This document shows positions 32,049-52,166 of a stretch of DNA of 64,000 nucleotides, piece after piece. The stretch lies in NCBI GenBank assembly GCA_964019415.1, contig OZ025882.1, positions 816,501 to 880,500 on the forward strand, written 5' to 3'. Positions within the stretch are counted from its first letter, which is position 1, and each line of letters begins with the position of its first letter. The notes below the pieces were generated by a model. It was given only the letters and a program-made list of their open reading frames with translations, did no database searches and was not told the origin of the DNA. Source of the DNA: Ianthella basta (lineage: Eukaryota > Porifera > Demospongiae > Verongiida > Ianthellidae). The position numbers and the translations under genes are program-made.

Positions 32049-32455
32049 CAAGCAGTGAGTGTGTGGGTGGGGGGGGGGGGGGGGGGAGAGGGGGTATATT
32101 ATACATAGCTATTGTATGCTTGCAGTTTGGTAGCTATCCAAGGCTTCTTTGTACCTCAATATTGCCTGAGGGAAATTCTCAGAAGGTGTAATATTCCAAA
32201 CATTTGCCGCAGGCATGCCCCCACCTCCCAGGATGGGGTAGGCCAACACTTTAAGGACATTTGCACATTATTACTTCTGCCAGACCAATGCTAGGTATAT
32301 CCTGACCCCCTGCATGCCAGCAATTAACTTGTTTCTGCCTTGTACGTCTTACCCAGTCAACCCTGCAAGTCTACTGGTAGAGTTGGCCATGCATGCAGAT
32401 CAGATCATGCAATACAATGTCATTATTATGAATAGTAAAATTAGTACTACATTAT
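32049..32455. other. Spacer with poly-G tract, shared by three array units
   Basis: Begins with GCAAGCAGTGAGTGTGTGG and a poly-G run (about 32068-32086), then sequence repeated almost unchanged near 41834-42240 and 54468-54870. No gene seen. Confidence 0.6.
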
Positions 32456-32961
32456 AAAATAGAACTTAGTAGGATCTCTTGTACGCAAGCCCCATATACA
32501 TCTATTGTGACGGTGTATCATCACAGTATGCATCAATATTCTTATTCCTACAGAGGCTATAACATATGTTATATACTTCCTGCGGAAACATGTCGGAAAA
32601 ACGTGCCGAACCCGTGGCTTGCGAACTGCGCTTCGTAGCACTGTATCTTGGCCGTTTCTGAACGGATTCAGACGGGTTATGGCTCAAATTGAAGCTCTCA
32701 ACAAGACCCAACGAAGTTTTTCATTGACTGTGCCACAGAAGTGAATGATGGTTTAGTAGTTTCACTTGAATCTACTTTCTCTCTGCCTTGCATAGATCCG
32801 CCAAGACTTAGTGGATCTAGCTGGGCAGAAATCCACTTTTTGCAGAATCAGCCTCCGTAGGAATACGAATATTGATGCATACTGTGATGATACACCATCG
32901 CAATAGATGTATATGGGGCTTGCATACAAGAGATCCTACAAAGTTCTAGCTATTTCATAAT
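32456..32961. mobile_element. TIR element, about 506 bp, copy 1
   Basis: The left TIR starts AAAATAGAACTTAGTAGGAT. The right TIR ends with the diverged complement (CCTACAAAGTTCTAGCTATT). The arms are about 105 bp and include CCCCATATACATCTATTG. The core of about 290 bp has only short frames. Copies lie at 44332-44838 and 54870-55376. No transposase, so non-autonomous if mobile; all three copies may have spread by array duplication. Confidence 0.7.
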
Positions 32962-33235
32962 GTAAATGCTAACACGAACACGATGGTATAGATGTAGTTA
33001 GTCAGATGCGAAATGCTGCATTTCATGACACGTAGATTGTCATCCACGGCCACACAATACTGCTTCATTGCAGATTTAGCATTGCTAGTTATAGCTTCAG
33101 AATCTGTATACTAACAAAAATTGAAGGCAGGGACTGTTACAATTATAGTGTTACCATGCATGCAAAGTTACATTATAATACAGTATAAACTCAGTCTGTG
33201 TGTTAAGTATGTCAAATTCATAGGTGTTATGTATA

Positions 33236-37034
<3,799 letters not shown>

Positions 37035-37427
37035 CGTGATTGGCGCAGGCTACTCTCTAGATCTGATATGCTGCGATCGAGCAGCTACACTCCAGCTGAC
37101 GAGCGGGGTTAGATTATTCCGAACTTCGTATATCCGCAATGTAAGTGGCACTGGGAATAAACACCTTAACCTAATTGACCCGTGAGCTGATCGCGAAGTG
37201 TACTGAGATTATCCTAAAATAGCGATTCCAATCCAGATTTCGAACTATTCGACTTGCACTCATTCACCGTATTACTGCACAGTACGTTTCTTTGTGAGTA
37301 CAACGGTCTTTATCCCATCGATATTGGTTGGTTAATGTTTTTGTTGTACCGCCTTTGACTTAAGAAATACTCCCTGCGGAAACACGTCGGAAACACGTGC
37401 CGAACTCGTGGCTCGCGAGCTGCGCCT

Positions 37428-40400
37428 CAGTAACTGAGCTAGCATCTAGAATTCAATATAATTATAGCTATTTCCATAGCTACATAAATTGCTGGAAGTA
37501 GTAGCTAGCTAACACTGTAAAAATGTGAGGCAAGCTTCCTAGGAGTTGGTTCCATTGTGGCTACAAACATGTAATTGCATGGACTCATTGCTCTGCAAGT
37601 GGAAGCTGCATGTTATGAAAACAATATAAAGTGAGCTGGTGGTGCATCCCACTAGACTGCTCAATAATTATATGCAAATGTCATAGCAATAAGCATACTG
37701 CGCATACAGTGAGTTTGTATTGAAGTGCCGTTTTACTAGTCTGTACTTGTAAAACGTCATTGTTATCTTTCAGCCAGAAACTAACCCACCAGGGAGGGAA
37801 CACTACCTCATTATATACTTATTTAGTTGTGTACTGCATGCATGGCAATAACAAACGAACTTGGAATCATTGCACCAACTGCCTTAGTTATCAGAGTTGT
37901 AAAAGATCTTGTTAACTTGCAATAACAGCTTACTTGACATGGTTTAACAGAGCTGTAAGTTAACAGACTTGCTTGACACTGTTATTCCAAGTAATGAATG
38001 TATAATCATAATTATTCATCATATCAATATTGATATTCATTGTGCCATATACAAGCTGTAGAAATGACTGCAGCCACATACACGCATGCAAGCTAATGAA
38101 TTAAGTTACTACACTGCTGTATGTATGTTTGTGTGTGCATGTAGTAGAATGATTATACTGTGACTCAGAGGTATACATTTGTATGCTGTTAGTACTGTTC
38201 TAGCTATGGTGTTCGTGAGGCTTGCAAGCCATTTACAGGCATGAGAACAGAATGGAGGGAATTTTGTGTACAGTAAACTGATAGTGAAGAGGCATGACAG
38301 CAGATGGAGCCCAATTACTTCGTAAAGGCTGTATAGCTATATTGCTTCTCAAGTATATATGTGCAGCCATAGTTGTACTGCATGTGCAGGTCCTTGCATG
38401 CAGGTCAGTATATGTTTAGAGAAGACTATCTATGGGTTTCAGATGTTCTTTGCTGCCTTTATTCATTGTGCTTGAAATAACCCCTGAGTATAGCAATAGT
38501 TACCTTCCAACCTTTCCAAACTAAGTGGGCGTATCTGCTGTACGTGCACAGCATGCCTCTTCACAATCAGTTTCCTGTACACAAAATGCCCTTCATTCTG
38601 TTCTCATGCCTGTCTCCTCATGCCATGTACTATGTATACTTTAAGGCATACTTTAGAAACTCTAGCCATCTGCTGTAAGGCCTCTTCACTAAAATGCCCT
38701 CCATTCCGTTCTTGTGCCTGTAAATGGCTTGCATGCTTCACATACACTATAGCTAGAGCTGTACTAACAACATATAAATGTGCATATACCTCACAGTATA
38801 TTCTCATTCAACTATATGCACACAAATGTATGTACATACAGCAGTACAGTAGCTTAATTCATGAGCTTGCTAGTGTGTACTGACTGCTGCACTCTAGTTT
38901 TGCATTCTAGTACTAGTTCTTCTACCCATTGCTCCTATCTTGGTTTGCATGTTGCAAGATGAATGAACACTTTGCTTTACACATACTCCCAGGTATCAAT
39001 CAAACAGTGGATATTCATGATCATCTGCCTATATGCACACCATGCATGCATGTAGACTTCAGGAAGATGTACATGTGTGCTACCGTGTGTGCATGCGTAC
39101 ACAAATCATGTATTGCTGACTTCCACATGCTACAGAATGAGTAGAAGAACTAGTACTAGAATGCAATACTAGAATGCAGTGGTCACCACACACATGCAAG
39201 CTCATGAATTAAGCTATTATACTGCTGTATGTATATTTGTATGCATATAGTAGAATGAGAATATACTGTGAGGTATATATGCACATTTGTATGTTGTTTG
39301 TACAGCTCTAGCTGTGGTGTACGTGAGGCATGCAAGCCATTTCTTACAGGCATGAGAACAGAATGGAGGCCCAGCATTTTGTGTACAGTAAGCTGATAGT
39401 GAAGAGGCATGACAACGGATGGTATCCACTTACTTTGAAGTAAGTTAATCCATCCGCTGTCATGTCATGTCTTACTTCAAAGTAAGTGGATCCATCCGCT
39501 GTCATGTCATCTCTTACTTCAAAGTAATTGGGCTCCATCTGCTGTCATTCCTCTTCACTATCAGCTTACTGTACACAAAATGCTGGGCCTCCATTCTGTT
39601 CTCATGCCTGTAAGAAATGGCTTGCATGCCTCACATACACCATAGCTAGAGCTGTACTAACAACATACAAATGTGCATATATACCTCACAGTATATTCTC
39701 ATTCTACTATATGCATACAAATATACATACAGCAGTATAATAGCTTAATTCATGAGCTTGCATGTGTGTGGTGACCACTGCATTCTAGTATTGCATTCTA
39801 GTACTAGTTCTTCTACTCATTCTGTAGCATGAGGAAATCAGCAATGTACATGATTTGTGTACGCATGCACACACGGTAGCACACATGTACACCTTCCTGA
39901 AGTCTACATGCATGCATGGTGTGCATATAGGCAGATGATCATGAATGTCCACTGTTTGATTGATGCCTGGGAGTATGTGTAAAGCAAAGTGTTCATTCAT
40001 CTTGCAACATGCAAACCAAGATAGGAGCAATGGGTACGTAGTCCTTCATCTTGCTCCAGGCTGAAGTGATTTCCACAACATTTTGTTCCTAGCCTAAAAC
40101 CTACAGTACATTTGTACAGTTTGTATATGGCACCATGAATATCAATATTGATATTATGAATACGATTATACATATATAATACATACAAATAATAATAAAT
40201 GATTGAAACAAACTAAAATCCTAACAATAATCATACAGGCTAGCAATTAATAACTGGTGCACTAGGGTGCACCTACATGCAAAAATGAGTGTCATTGAAA
40301 ATAGATTAAATCAATTAATTAATAATAAATCAAAATTGTCTGGGGAGGAAGTGTTATACATTCATTACTTGGGTTAACAGTGTTGAGTAAGTCTGTTAAC

Positions 40401-41833
40401 TTACAACTCTGTTAAACCATGTTAAGTAAGCTGTTATTGCAAGTTAGCAAGATCTTTTACAACTCTGGTAACTAAGGCAGTTGGTGCAGTGTATGCTGCG
40501 GCCATAGTTGTACTGCATGTGCAGGTCCCTGCATGCAGGTCAGTATAATAGAGAAGACTATCTATGGGTTTCAGATGTTCTTTGCTGCCTTTATTCATTG
40601 TGCTTGAAATAACCCCTGAGTATAGCATTAGTTACCTTCCAACCTTTCCAAACTAAGTGGGCTGTATCTGCTGTACGTGCACGGCAATCCTCTTCACAAT
40701 CAGTTTCCTGTACACAAAATGCCCTTCATTCTGTTCTCATGCCTGCCTCCCCATGCCATGTACTATGTATACTTTATGTTACTTATGTATACTCATGTAC
40801 ATTGCTGACTTCCACATGCTACAGAATGAGTAGATGAACTAGTACTCGAATGCAAACTAGAATGCAGCAGTCAGTACACACATGCAAGCTCATGAATTAA
40901 GCTACTGTACTGCTGTATGTACGTACATTTGTGTGCATATAGTTGAATGAGAATATACTGTGAGGTATATGCACATTTGTATGTTGTTAGTACAGCTCTA
41001 GCTATAGTGTACGTGAAGCATGCAAGCCATTTACAGGCACAAGAACGGAATGGAGGGCATTTTAGTGAAGAGGCCTTACAGCAGATGGCTAGAGTTTCTA
41101 AAGTATGCCTTAAAGTATACATAGTACATGGCATGAGGAGACAGGCATGAGAACAGAATGAAGGGCATTTTGTGTACAGGAAACTGATTGTGAAGAGGCA
41201 TGCCGTGCACGTACAGCAGATACGCCCACTTAGTTTGGAAAGGTTGGAAGGTAACTATTGCTATACTCAGGGGTTATTTCAAGCACAATGAATAAAGGCA
41301 GCAAAGAACATCTGAAACCCATAGATAGTCTTCTCTAAACATATACTGACCTGCATGCAAGGACCTGCACATGCAGTACAACTATGGCTGCATACATATA
41401 CTTGAGAAGCAATATATGCTATACAGCCTTTACGAAGTAATTGGGCTCCATCTGCTGTCATGCCTCTTCACTATCAGTTTACTGTACACAAAATTCCCTC
41501 CATTCTGTTCTCATGCCTGTCAATGGCTTGCAAGCCTCACGAACACCATAGCTAGAACAGTACTAACAGCATACAAATGTGCATAATATATACCTCACAG
41601 TATAATCATTCTACTACATGGACACACAAACATACACACAGCAGTTTTCATAACATGCAGCTTCCACTTGCAGAGCAATGAGTCCCATGCAATTACATGT
41701 TTGTTGCCACAATGAAACCAACTCCTAGGAAGCTTGCCTCACATGTTTACAGTGTTAGCTAGCTACTACTTCCAGCAATTTATGTAGCTATGGAAATAGC
41801 TATATTGAATTCTAGATGCTAGCTCAGTTACTG
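37428..41833. repeat. Giant foldback repeat 2, about 4.4 kb, with nested inverted layers
   Basis: It has the same outer ends as 29318-32048 (CAGTAACTGAGCTAGC ... GCTAGCTCAGTTACTG). Extra inner layers make it larger: 38010-38060 pairs with about 40110-40170, 38600-38880 pairs with 40871-41134, and a central pair (39183-39410 with 39540-39780) surrounds a tandem repeat at about 39418-39530. No gene with recognisable function lies inside; the open frames are mirror pairs of one another. Confidence 0.8.
39418..39530. repeat. Tandem repeat with TTACTTCAAAGTAAG units at the foldback centre
   Basis: About 2.5 copies of a roughly 42-bp unit with TCCATCCGCTGTCATGTCAT and ACTTCAAAGTAAG; the latter is itself a small palindrome. 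The same tandem block recurs at about 53977-54075, at the start of the half foldback. Confidence 0.75.
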
Positions 41834-42241
41834 CAAGCAGTGAGTGTGTGGTTGGGAGGGGGGGGGGGGGGGGGAGGGGGTATATTATACATAGCTATTG
41901 TATGCTTGCAGTTTGGTAGCTATCCAAGGCTTCTTTTGTACCTCAATATTGCCTGAGGGAAATTCTCAGAAGGTGTAATATTCCAAACATTTGCCGCAGG
42001 CATGCCCCCACCTCCCAGGATGGGGTAGGCCAACACTTTAAGGACATTTGCACATTATTACTTCTGCCAGACCAATGATAGGTATATCCTGACCCCTTGC
42101 ATGCCAACCATTAACTTGTTACTGCATTGTATTTCTTACCCAGTCAACCTGCAAGTCTACTGGTAGAGTTGGCCATGCATGCAGATCAGATCATGTAATA
42201 CAATGTCATTATTATGAATTGTAAAATTAGTACTACATTAT

Positions 42242-44330
42242 CAGACAGCACGGTAGTGCTGTCTATGTAGGGATGGTGGTGGTTGTTTGTATGCTGCAAT
42301 ACAAACGGAAACTAGCGCTACTCCTGAACAGTAGAAAGAACCGGCGCAGGAAACCGCCCACAAGGAAGGGAGGCTGCACAGTATACAGAGCTAGCCTTAC
42401 TTTGACGCGCAAGCGCGCCGTCGTGTAGAAAGCGTCGAAGCCTTTTTCCGTGTTTCGTCTTCTTATTCTTCTTCTTCTCCGTCAGCTGTAACTCACGAAC
42501 CGTAGAGAGTAAGAGAATAATTTACTCGCAGTTCTACAGCGCTTTTGACGGGTAAGTTCCTTTTGTAGGTTTGATGACTCCGCGAACAAGTCCACAAATG
42601 GAGGTTTCCGGACCTTGGGGAGGTGGCCCTGAGAGAAAGACGCCATCTTACGCTGACGTAACTACACGTTTTAGACACGGTTGTCGACCTAATCCTCTTA
42701 CAGTTGCTATTCAATAGTTCGTCAACGCGGTCAGCTGATTGTTCAGACTGGACATGCTTCGACCTAAATTCGCCCGCGCGCCGTTTCGGAGGTTATCCGC
42801 GGTCGTGCCATTTAGCAGCCATTTTCAATTACTGCGTGATTGCTTCCGGCCGTCATTTCCGCGTTCGTTTGGTGGTGCAGAGTAGCTGTCACTTTCGGTT
42901 CCACTCCACAATCACCCTGCATTCAACGGTGTAGGTGCAACTCTCTTGCATGCAGGTAGGGGCCGTACATCTAGATCGCCTGTGGTGGGGGCATGTATGT
43001 AGAGCCCTCTAGACAGAAAAAACAATCCACATCCCACAATATGCTACACATCCTGCCATGCATTCGAGGCACATTCATTTGATGGTACTATTGTTTGGAA
43101 GCCTTTCAAGTAGACCAGCCATTGTACATGTGCAATTTGCATTCCATAAAAAGTCAAGAAACAAGGGTGTGTAAAAATGTTTCCTCCAAAAACAAGGGCA
43201 GATGTAGGGATGGTGCAGTGTGTCTCAAGGGCATAGCACCTGGCGCAAAAACTGTAGGAACAAGGAGGAGGGCCGGTCCATGCAAAGAGGGGGGCCAGCC
43301 GGTACATGCAAAACCAAGGTCATTAACATTCGCTAACTTTGAATACATTTGCACCATCCCTACATCTGGCAACATTTTGCTACACCACCTACTACTGCAC
43401 ATCCATTCCAGCTATTCAGCTTCCTCTTTACACCTTCAGGTACAACTTTACAATTTGCCCATCTCTCTGCTTTGCTGTGCTCCATCTTCCCTTAAAATTT
43501 CCACCAGGTTTAGCGCTGCAAATTGCTTGCTACTCAATCACCTTTGCTGCATGTGCTCTAGAATCTAGGACTTCCTAGATTCTAGGACTCTTCCAAATCA
43601 TTACATGTTTCCATGAAAGTGTCAGTTGCAAGCTCCTTATTCTCTGGGTTCTTATGCAGCTATCTTGCTCTGCCATGAGACTCCGGCAAACCACTAAGCT
43701 CAACTGCAGTGTCAATACTTACGATAGCTGTACACTACATCGCTGCCTGCAAACCAGCACACCCACTTTCATGCCCACACTGTTCACCGCCAATGCTTGT
43801 GAAGTTCATACTCCATATACGTACATCCAGGTAGCTAGTGTCTTACAGCATATCAGAATGCACCTGTACATGCATGCGCCATGATTTACACCAGACCCCG
43901 CAATTGCTATATAGCTGTCAGCCTTTCTCATCAGTGCTTTAGTCATGTACATGGGTGTAGGCATGCAGCTTGGTGATATGTACATGGGAAGATGCATAGC
44001 TGCATGGGATGGAAATGCAATTTTAGCCGCATGTAGGCCTTGTTATTGCACACTCACAATTGCACATCAATATGCAGGTGGAGAAGTAGAGGATGGTATC
44101 AAGACAGCAAGTGCAGCAAAATGTTGCCAGATGTAGGGATGGTGCAAATGTATTCAAAGTTAGCGAATGTTAATGACCTTGGTTTTGCATGGACCGGCTG
44201 GCCCCCCTCTTTGCATGGACCGGCCCTCCTCCTTGTTCCTACAGTTTTTCCGCCAGGTGCTATGCCCTTGAGACACACTGCACCATCCCTACATCTGCCC
44301 TTGTTTTTGGAGGAAACATTTTTACACACC
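42242..44330. mobile_element. 2.1-kb insertion in array unit 3, ending in a long-TIR element
   Basis: Units at 32454 and 54868 read CATTATAAAATAG without a break; here CATTAT and AAAATAG are separated by 2.09 kb. The insertion opens with a small hairpin (GACAGCACGGTAGTGCTGTC). Its first 700 bp are richer in CG than the surroundings. Its right 1.17 kb (43166-44330) is a TIR element: GGTGTGTAAAAATGTTTCC at the left and the complement ending TTTACACACC at the right, with arms of about 220 bp. No clear target-site duplication or transposase. ORFs at 43095-43568 and 44040-44333 are largely mirror images of the arms. Confidence 0.65.
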
Positions 44331-44331
44331 T

Positions 44332-44838
44332 AAAATAGAACTTAGTAGGATCTCTTGTACGCAAGCCCCATATACATCTATTGTGATGGTGTATCATCAC
44401 AGTATGCATCAATATTCTTATTCCTACAGAGGCTATAACAGATGTTATATACTTCCTGTGGGAACACGTCGGAAACACGTGCCGAACTCAAGGCTTGCGA
44501 GCTGCGCCTCGTAGCACTGTATCTTGACCGTTTCTGAACGGATTCAGACGGGTTATGGCTCAAATTGAAGCTCTCAACAAGACGCAATGAAGTTTTTCAT
44601 TGACTGTGCCACAGAAGTGAATGATGGTTTAGTAGTTTCACTTGAATCTACTTTCTCTCTGCCTTGCATAGATCCACCAAGACTATGAGGATCTAGCTGG
44701 GCAGAAATCCACTTTTTGCAGAATCAGCCTCTGTAGGAATACGAATATTGATGCATACTGTGATGATACACCATCGCAATAGATGTATATGGGGCTTGCA
44801 TACAAGAGATCCTACAAAGTTCTAGCTATTTCATAATG
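44332..44838. mobile_element. TIR element, about 507 bp, copy 2
   Basis: Same as 32456-32961. Its left end abuts the right end of the 2.1-kb insertion. Confidence 0.7.
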
Positions 44839-45110
44839 TAAATGCTAACACGAACATGATAGTATAGATGTAGTTAGTCAGATGCGAAATGCTGCATTTC
44901 ATGACACGTAGATTGTCATCCACAGCCCACAATACTGCTTCATTGCAGATTTAGCATTGCTAGCTATAGCTTCAGAATCTGTATACTAACAAAAATTGAA
45001 GGCAGGGACTGTTACAATTATAGTGTTACCATGCATGCAAAGTTACATTATAATACAGTATAAACTCAGTCTGTGTGTTAAGTATGTCAATTTCATAGGT
45101 GTTATGTATA

Positions 45111-49060
<3,950 letters not shown>

Positions 49061-50646
49061 CGTGATTGGCGCAGGCTACTCTCTAGATCTGATATGCTGC
49101 GATCGAGCAGCTACACTCCAGCTGACGAGCGGGGTTAGATTATTCCGAACTTCCTATATCCGCAATGTAAGTGGCACTGGGAATAAACACCTTAACCTAA
49201 TTGACCCGTGACCTGATCGTGAAGGGTACTAAGGTTATCCTAAAACCAACTGAGCAGCATAATTAATTATGTCGCAATTCTCTTACGCACTCAGCTCGGG
49301 CAAGGACAGTATGCACGTGATTTGAGTATGTAGCTACGCAACTATCATTGAATTGACCAAGCTACACTGACCTAGGCAGCAGTTTGTTATTCAACAGCCT
49401 TGAACCAACACTTGAATAATGAAGGGTCTATTGGATGACTGAATAACTTCCAGCATCATCCCACATCAATCTGCTTCATGGGAATAGCTAGCTAGCTACC
49501 TGGGTGAACAACACATACCGTAGATGACCGGCATGAGTAGTTAGCACAAGTTTAGTAATAGCAATAGTTAAAATTCAAAATTCAAAGTAATTTGTACACT
49601 AGGATGCATTCCACAATTCACACACTAGGATTTAGAAAGGCAGCTATATAGCTGTCATATAATTATGTGTTTGTGTAGATGTGCACATGTGTGGACGTGG
49701 TTGCTATGCCTTACAATTAAGCTGCATGCACACAGCCACTAGATGCTATACCAGTTTCAATACAGCCATTCTCTTAAGTCCAAAAAGACATTTTGTAAAA
49801 GACAGCGATGAACATGACTACAAAGAAAGCGCACATATCGTCATATGTAAAATGTGTGACAGAGCTTGAGGTCCACTGATGCTTGCTCACTGTGCACACA
49901 GTTTCTTCTTTGGGACTTTTCTTGCACTCTTCTACTTCTTCAGGAAAGTCTTTCCCACTAATGTTTCACTATGCACTCACTTGAATAGCAACAACCACTT
50001 CAATTGGAACAACACTTTCATAAGGAAAAGGATAGTATTTGGGTTCACGGGTCAGGTGTGCATGTGTACAATTGTGAGTGCAGGCCCGTACACAGCTCTG
50101 AGACTGGGGGGGACTCTTCTGCTCTCAAAGTGGAACTCATCATATAGATAACATGTAGCACAATTATGGTGTCAACAAGGAGAATGTCCAGCTTGTGCCC
50201 GCTAGCAAACTAAGCTGGTCTTTTAAAGCTTTAAAAGGGTTGGAGTGGCACTGTCCATTGACTAAACACTGTATAGTACAACTCAGATTCTGTATATAAA
50301 AAATTGCTTCTCAGGTGGACCTCCTAGGCAAGTTAGGGGATTCTTTCGAACCCCTGAACCACCCTGCATATGGGCCTGGTGCATGTGTGTGTATGTGTGT
50401 GTGCACATGTGTGTGGTGTGCGTGTGTGCATGCATGTGCATGTATTATGTGCACATGTGAGTGTGCAGATGTACATCTATACATCTAATTCATGCTGTCA
50501 TAAAGCCAACTCTTAGGCCAGTTCTGAGGCATTTCCGCATGTGCACAGACACCAATGTATAGTACATAGGTAATAGTATACTTGTACATTGCACACGTCA
50601 TGAATATATACTCATGTGCATTTAATTTGAATATAATACTTCAGTA
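49061..50646. other. Intergenic region upstream of subfamily B copy 3
   Basis: No gene supported. Blocks at 49190-49280 and 49680-50090 match 60265-60330 and 60690-61100, so it is the shared upstream region of the genes starting at 49060 and 60010. 50370-50470 is a GTGTGCATGT-rich low-complexity stretch. Confidence 0.5.
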
Positions 50647-52127
50647 CTAAATATAGTACAGATAGGTTATCTGTAGGTCCCCGTACAACTTGTGTCCCTC
50701 CTCGAGAGGTGCCCCAAGGATGTGGGCTGAAGGGGAGGGGGGAGGGGTGGACTTGTCCCAAAACAGCAAAACTGCCTCAGGTTGATTCAGTGAGGAGCAC
50801 AGGGTACTGGCAGCAGGTCTGTAGTGGGAGTCAGGGTGCCTGTGGGGAAGAGGGACAAAGGGTCACAATAACATTCACTGTATGGAGGACAGCTAGCACT
50901 CTGCTGCTTTCTTTCATCCATTCTTCCCACTTCTCACCAGCAGTCCACCATGATGGCATACACTGCCCTTGGACAGCCAGGGGGAGGAGGCTGGCAGTAG
51001 TGTTCCTCCAACAGCTTAGCAACCTTTATTTAGTGAGTTAAGGTCAAGGAAGATAGTGCTCTTGTTGTAAATACTCACTTTAATAAGGAAATTGTTCACT
51101 GTATAGATAGTGTGTGAGTGCATAGTCACTGCTATAACTGTCACTAACTTGTCGAGGTTGTGCATCTCCAAATGGCTTGTGTCCCAGTGACCATATCTCA
51201 TACATCAGCATCCCATAGCTCCATACATCACTGCTGGTGCTGTATTTCTTGTAGAACAACACCTCAGGAGCTGTCCACCTGATATGGAGCCTCATACCTG
51301 CTTTTACTGTGTAGCAGTCCTCCTCACTGAGGTCTCGAGTCATTCCAAAGCCAGACAACTAAAGTATCATGAGAGATATGTTAGAGACGGATCTGTCATA
51401 CATGCATAGTTACACTATATTGCTCAAACACAAGCTTTGAAAGAGAAGCCATTGATATGAAAAGAAACAACATTTCCCAATTTTTGGCACTAATACAGAA
51501 TTGTTATGTTAATTAAATTATTTTAATGCACCATCAGCAAAGGGTTAATTGCACATGAAGTCAAATGACACTGAATGCTTTGGTGCATGTACATTTCCTG
51601 GGTAGACCTATAGGGTTTGTATAGCAAGGTACTGCAACTGTCGGAAGATTTCTTGCAATGTATATGTTACCCTTCCAACCATGAAGAATTCAGGTGACTT
51701 TCCAGATGCAAATAACCTGCTTACCTCACATACCATGTGCAACAGCACAAGGCCATGAACTCATGTATTGCCAATTTATGCTGCTAGACTATAGTGTTTT
51801 CCTATTTCTGCTCCCCTCACCCTGCAGTTGAGTCCTTTATCCAACAAAATGTTCCTTGCAGCAATGTCTCTGTGGACAAAGGACTTACCAGCCAGATATG
51901 ACAGACCCTCAGCCACCTGGCGACAGAACTTGAGCAGTGTGGTTGGGAGGGCTGGTTTTGGACTTTGAGTCTCACTAGTACCACAGGAATTTAAACATTC
52001 AGTACATTCGTGCTGCATCAATAATAACAATGTAAACTGTTGTGTTTACAGAATGCACTTATGCACCTTTGCTCAATTTTTCGAACAAGGTAATCTAGAA
52101 GGGTTCCTCCCTCCAACAACTCCATTA
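50647..52127 (-). pseudogene. N-terminally truncated mosaic receptor pseudokinase gene
   Basis: Exons: 52127-52067, 51974-51821, 51358-51149, 51023-50938, 50839-50647 (stop). The frame is open across these five exons. HRDIAARN is present; the DFG site reads LSGFGMTRD (Gly for Asp) and the activation loop has DCYTV instead of DYYTV. The first visible exon (MELLEGGTLLDYLVRKIEQ) differs strongly from the matching exon of all the other genes (MEFLxGGDLSSHLLxLRQ) and begins in a different phase. No P-loop/Lys exon, juxtamembrane, TM, ectodomain or signal exon is found in the 3.5 kb upstream. It is probably a truncated pseudogene; the odd exon suggests it came from another kinase lineage or a gene conversion. 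Confidence 0.75.
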
Positions 52128-52166
52128 CTGTACAGGTCAATGCCTACAAGTACAGGAATGTATATT

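Noticed and set aside
43095..43568. 157-codon frame in the 2.1-kb insertion
   Set aside because: Half of it lies in the terminal inverted repeat and appears again reversed at 44099-44329; no transposase motif such as a DDE/D triad is visible.
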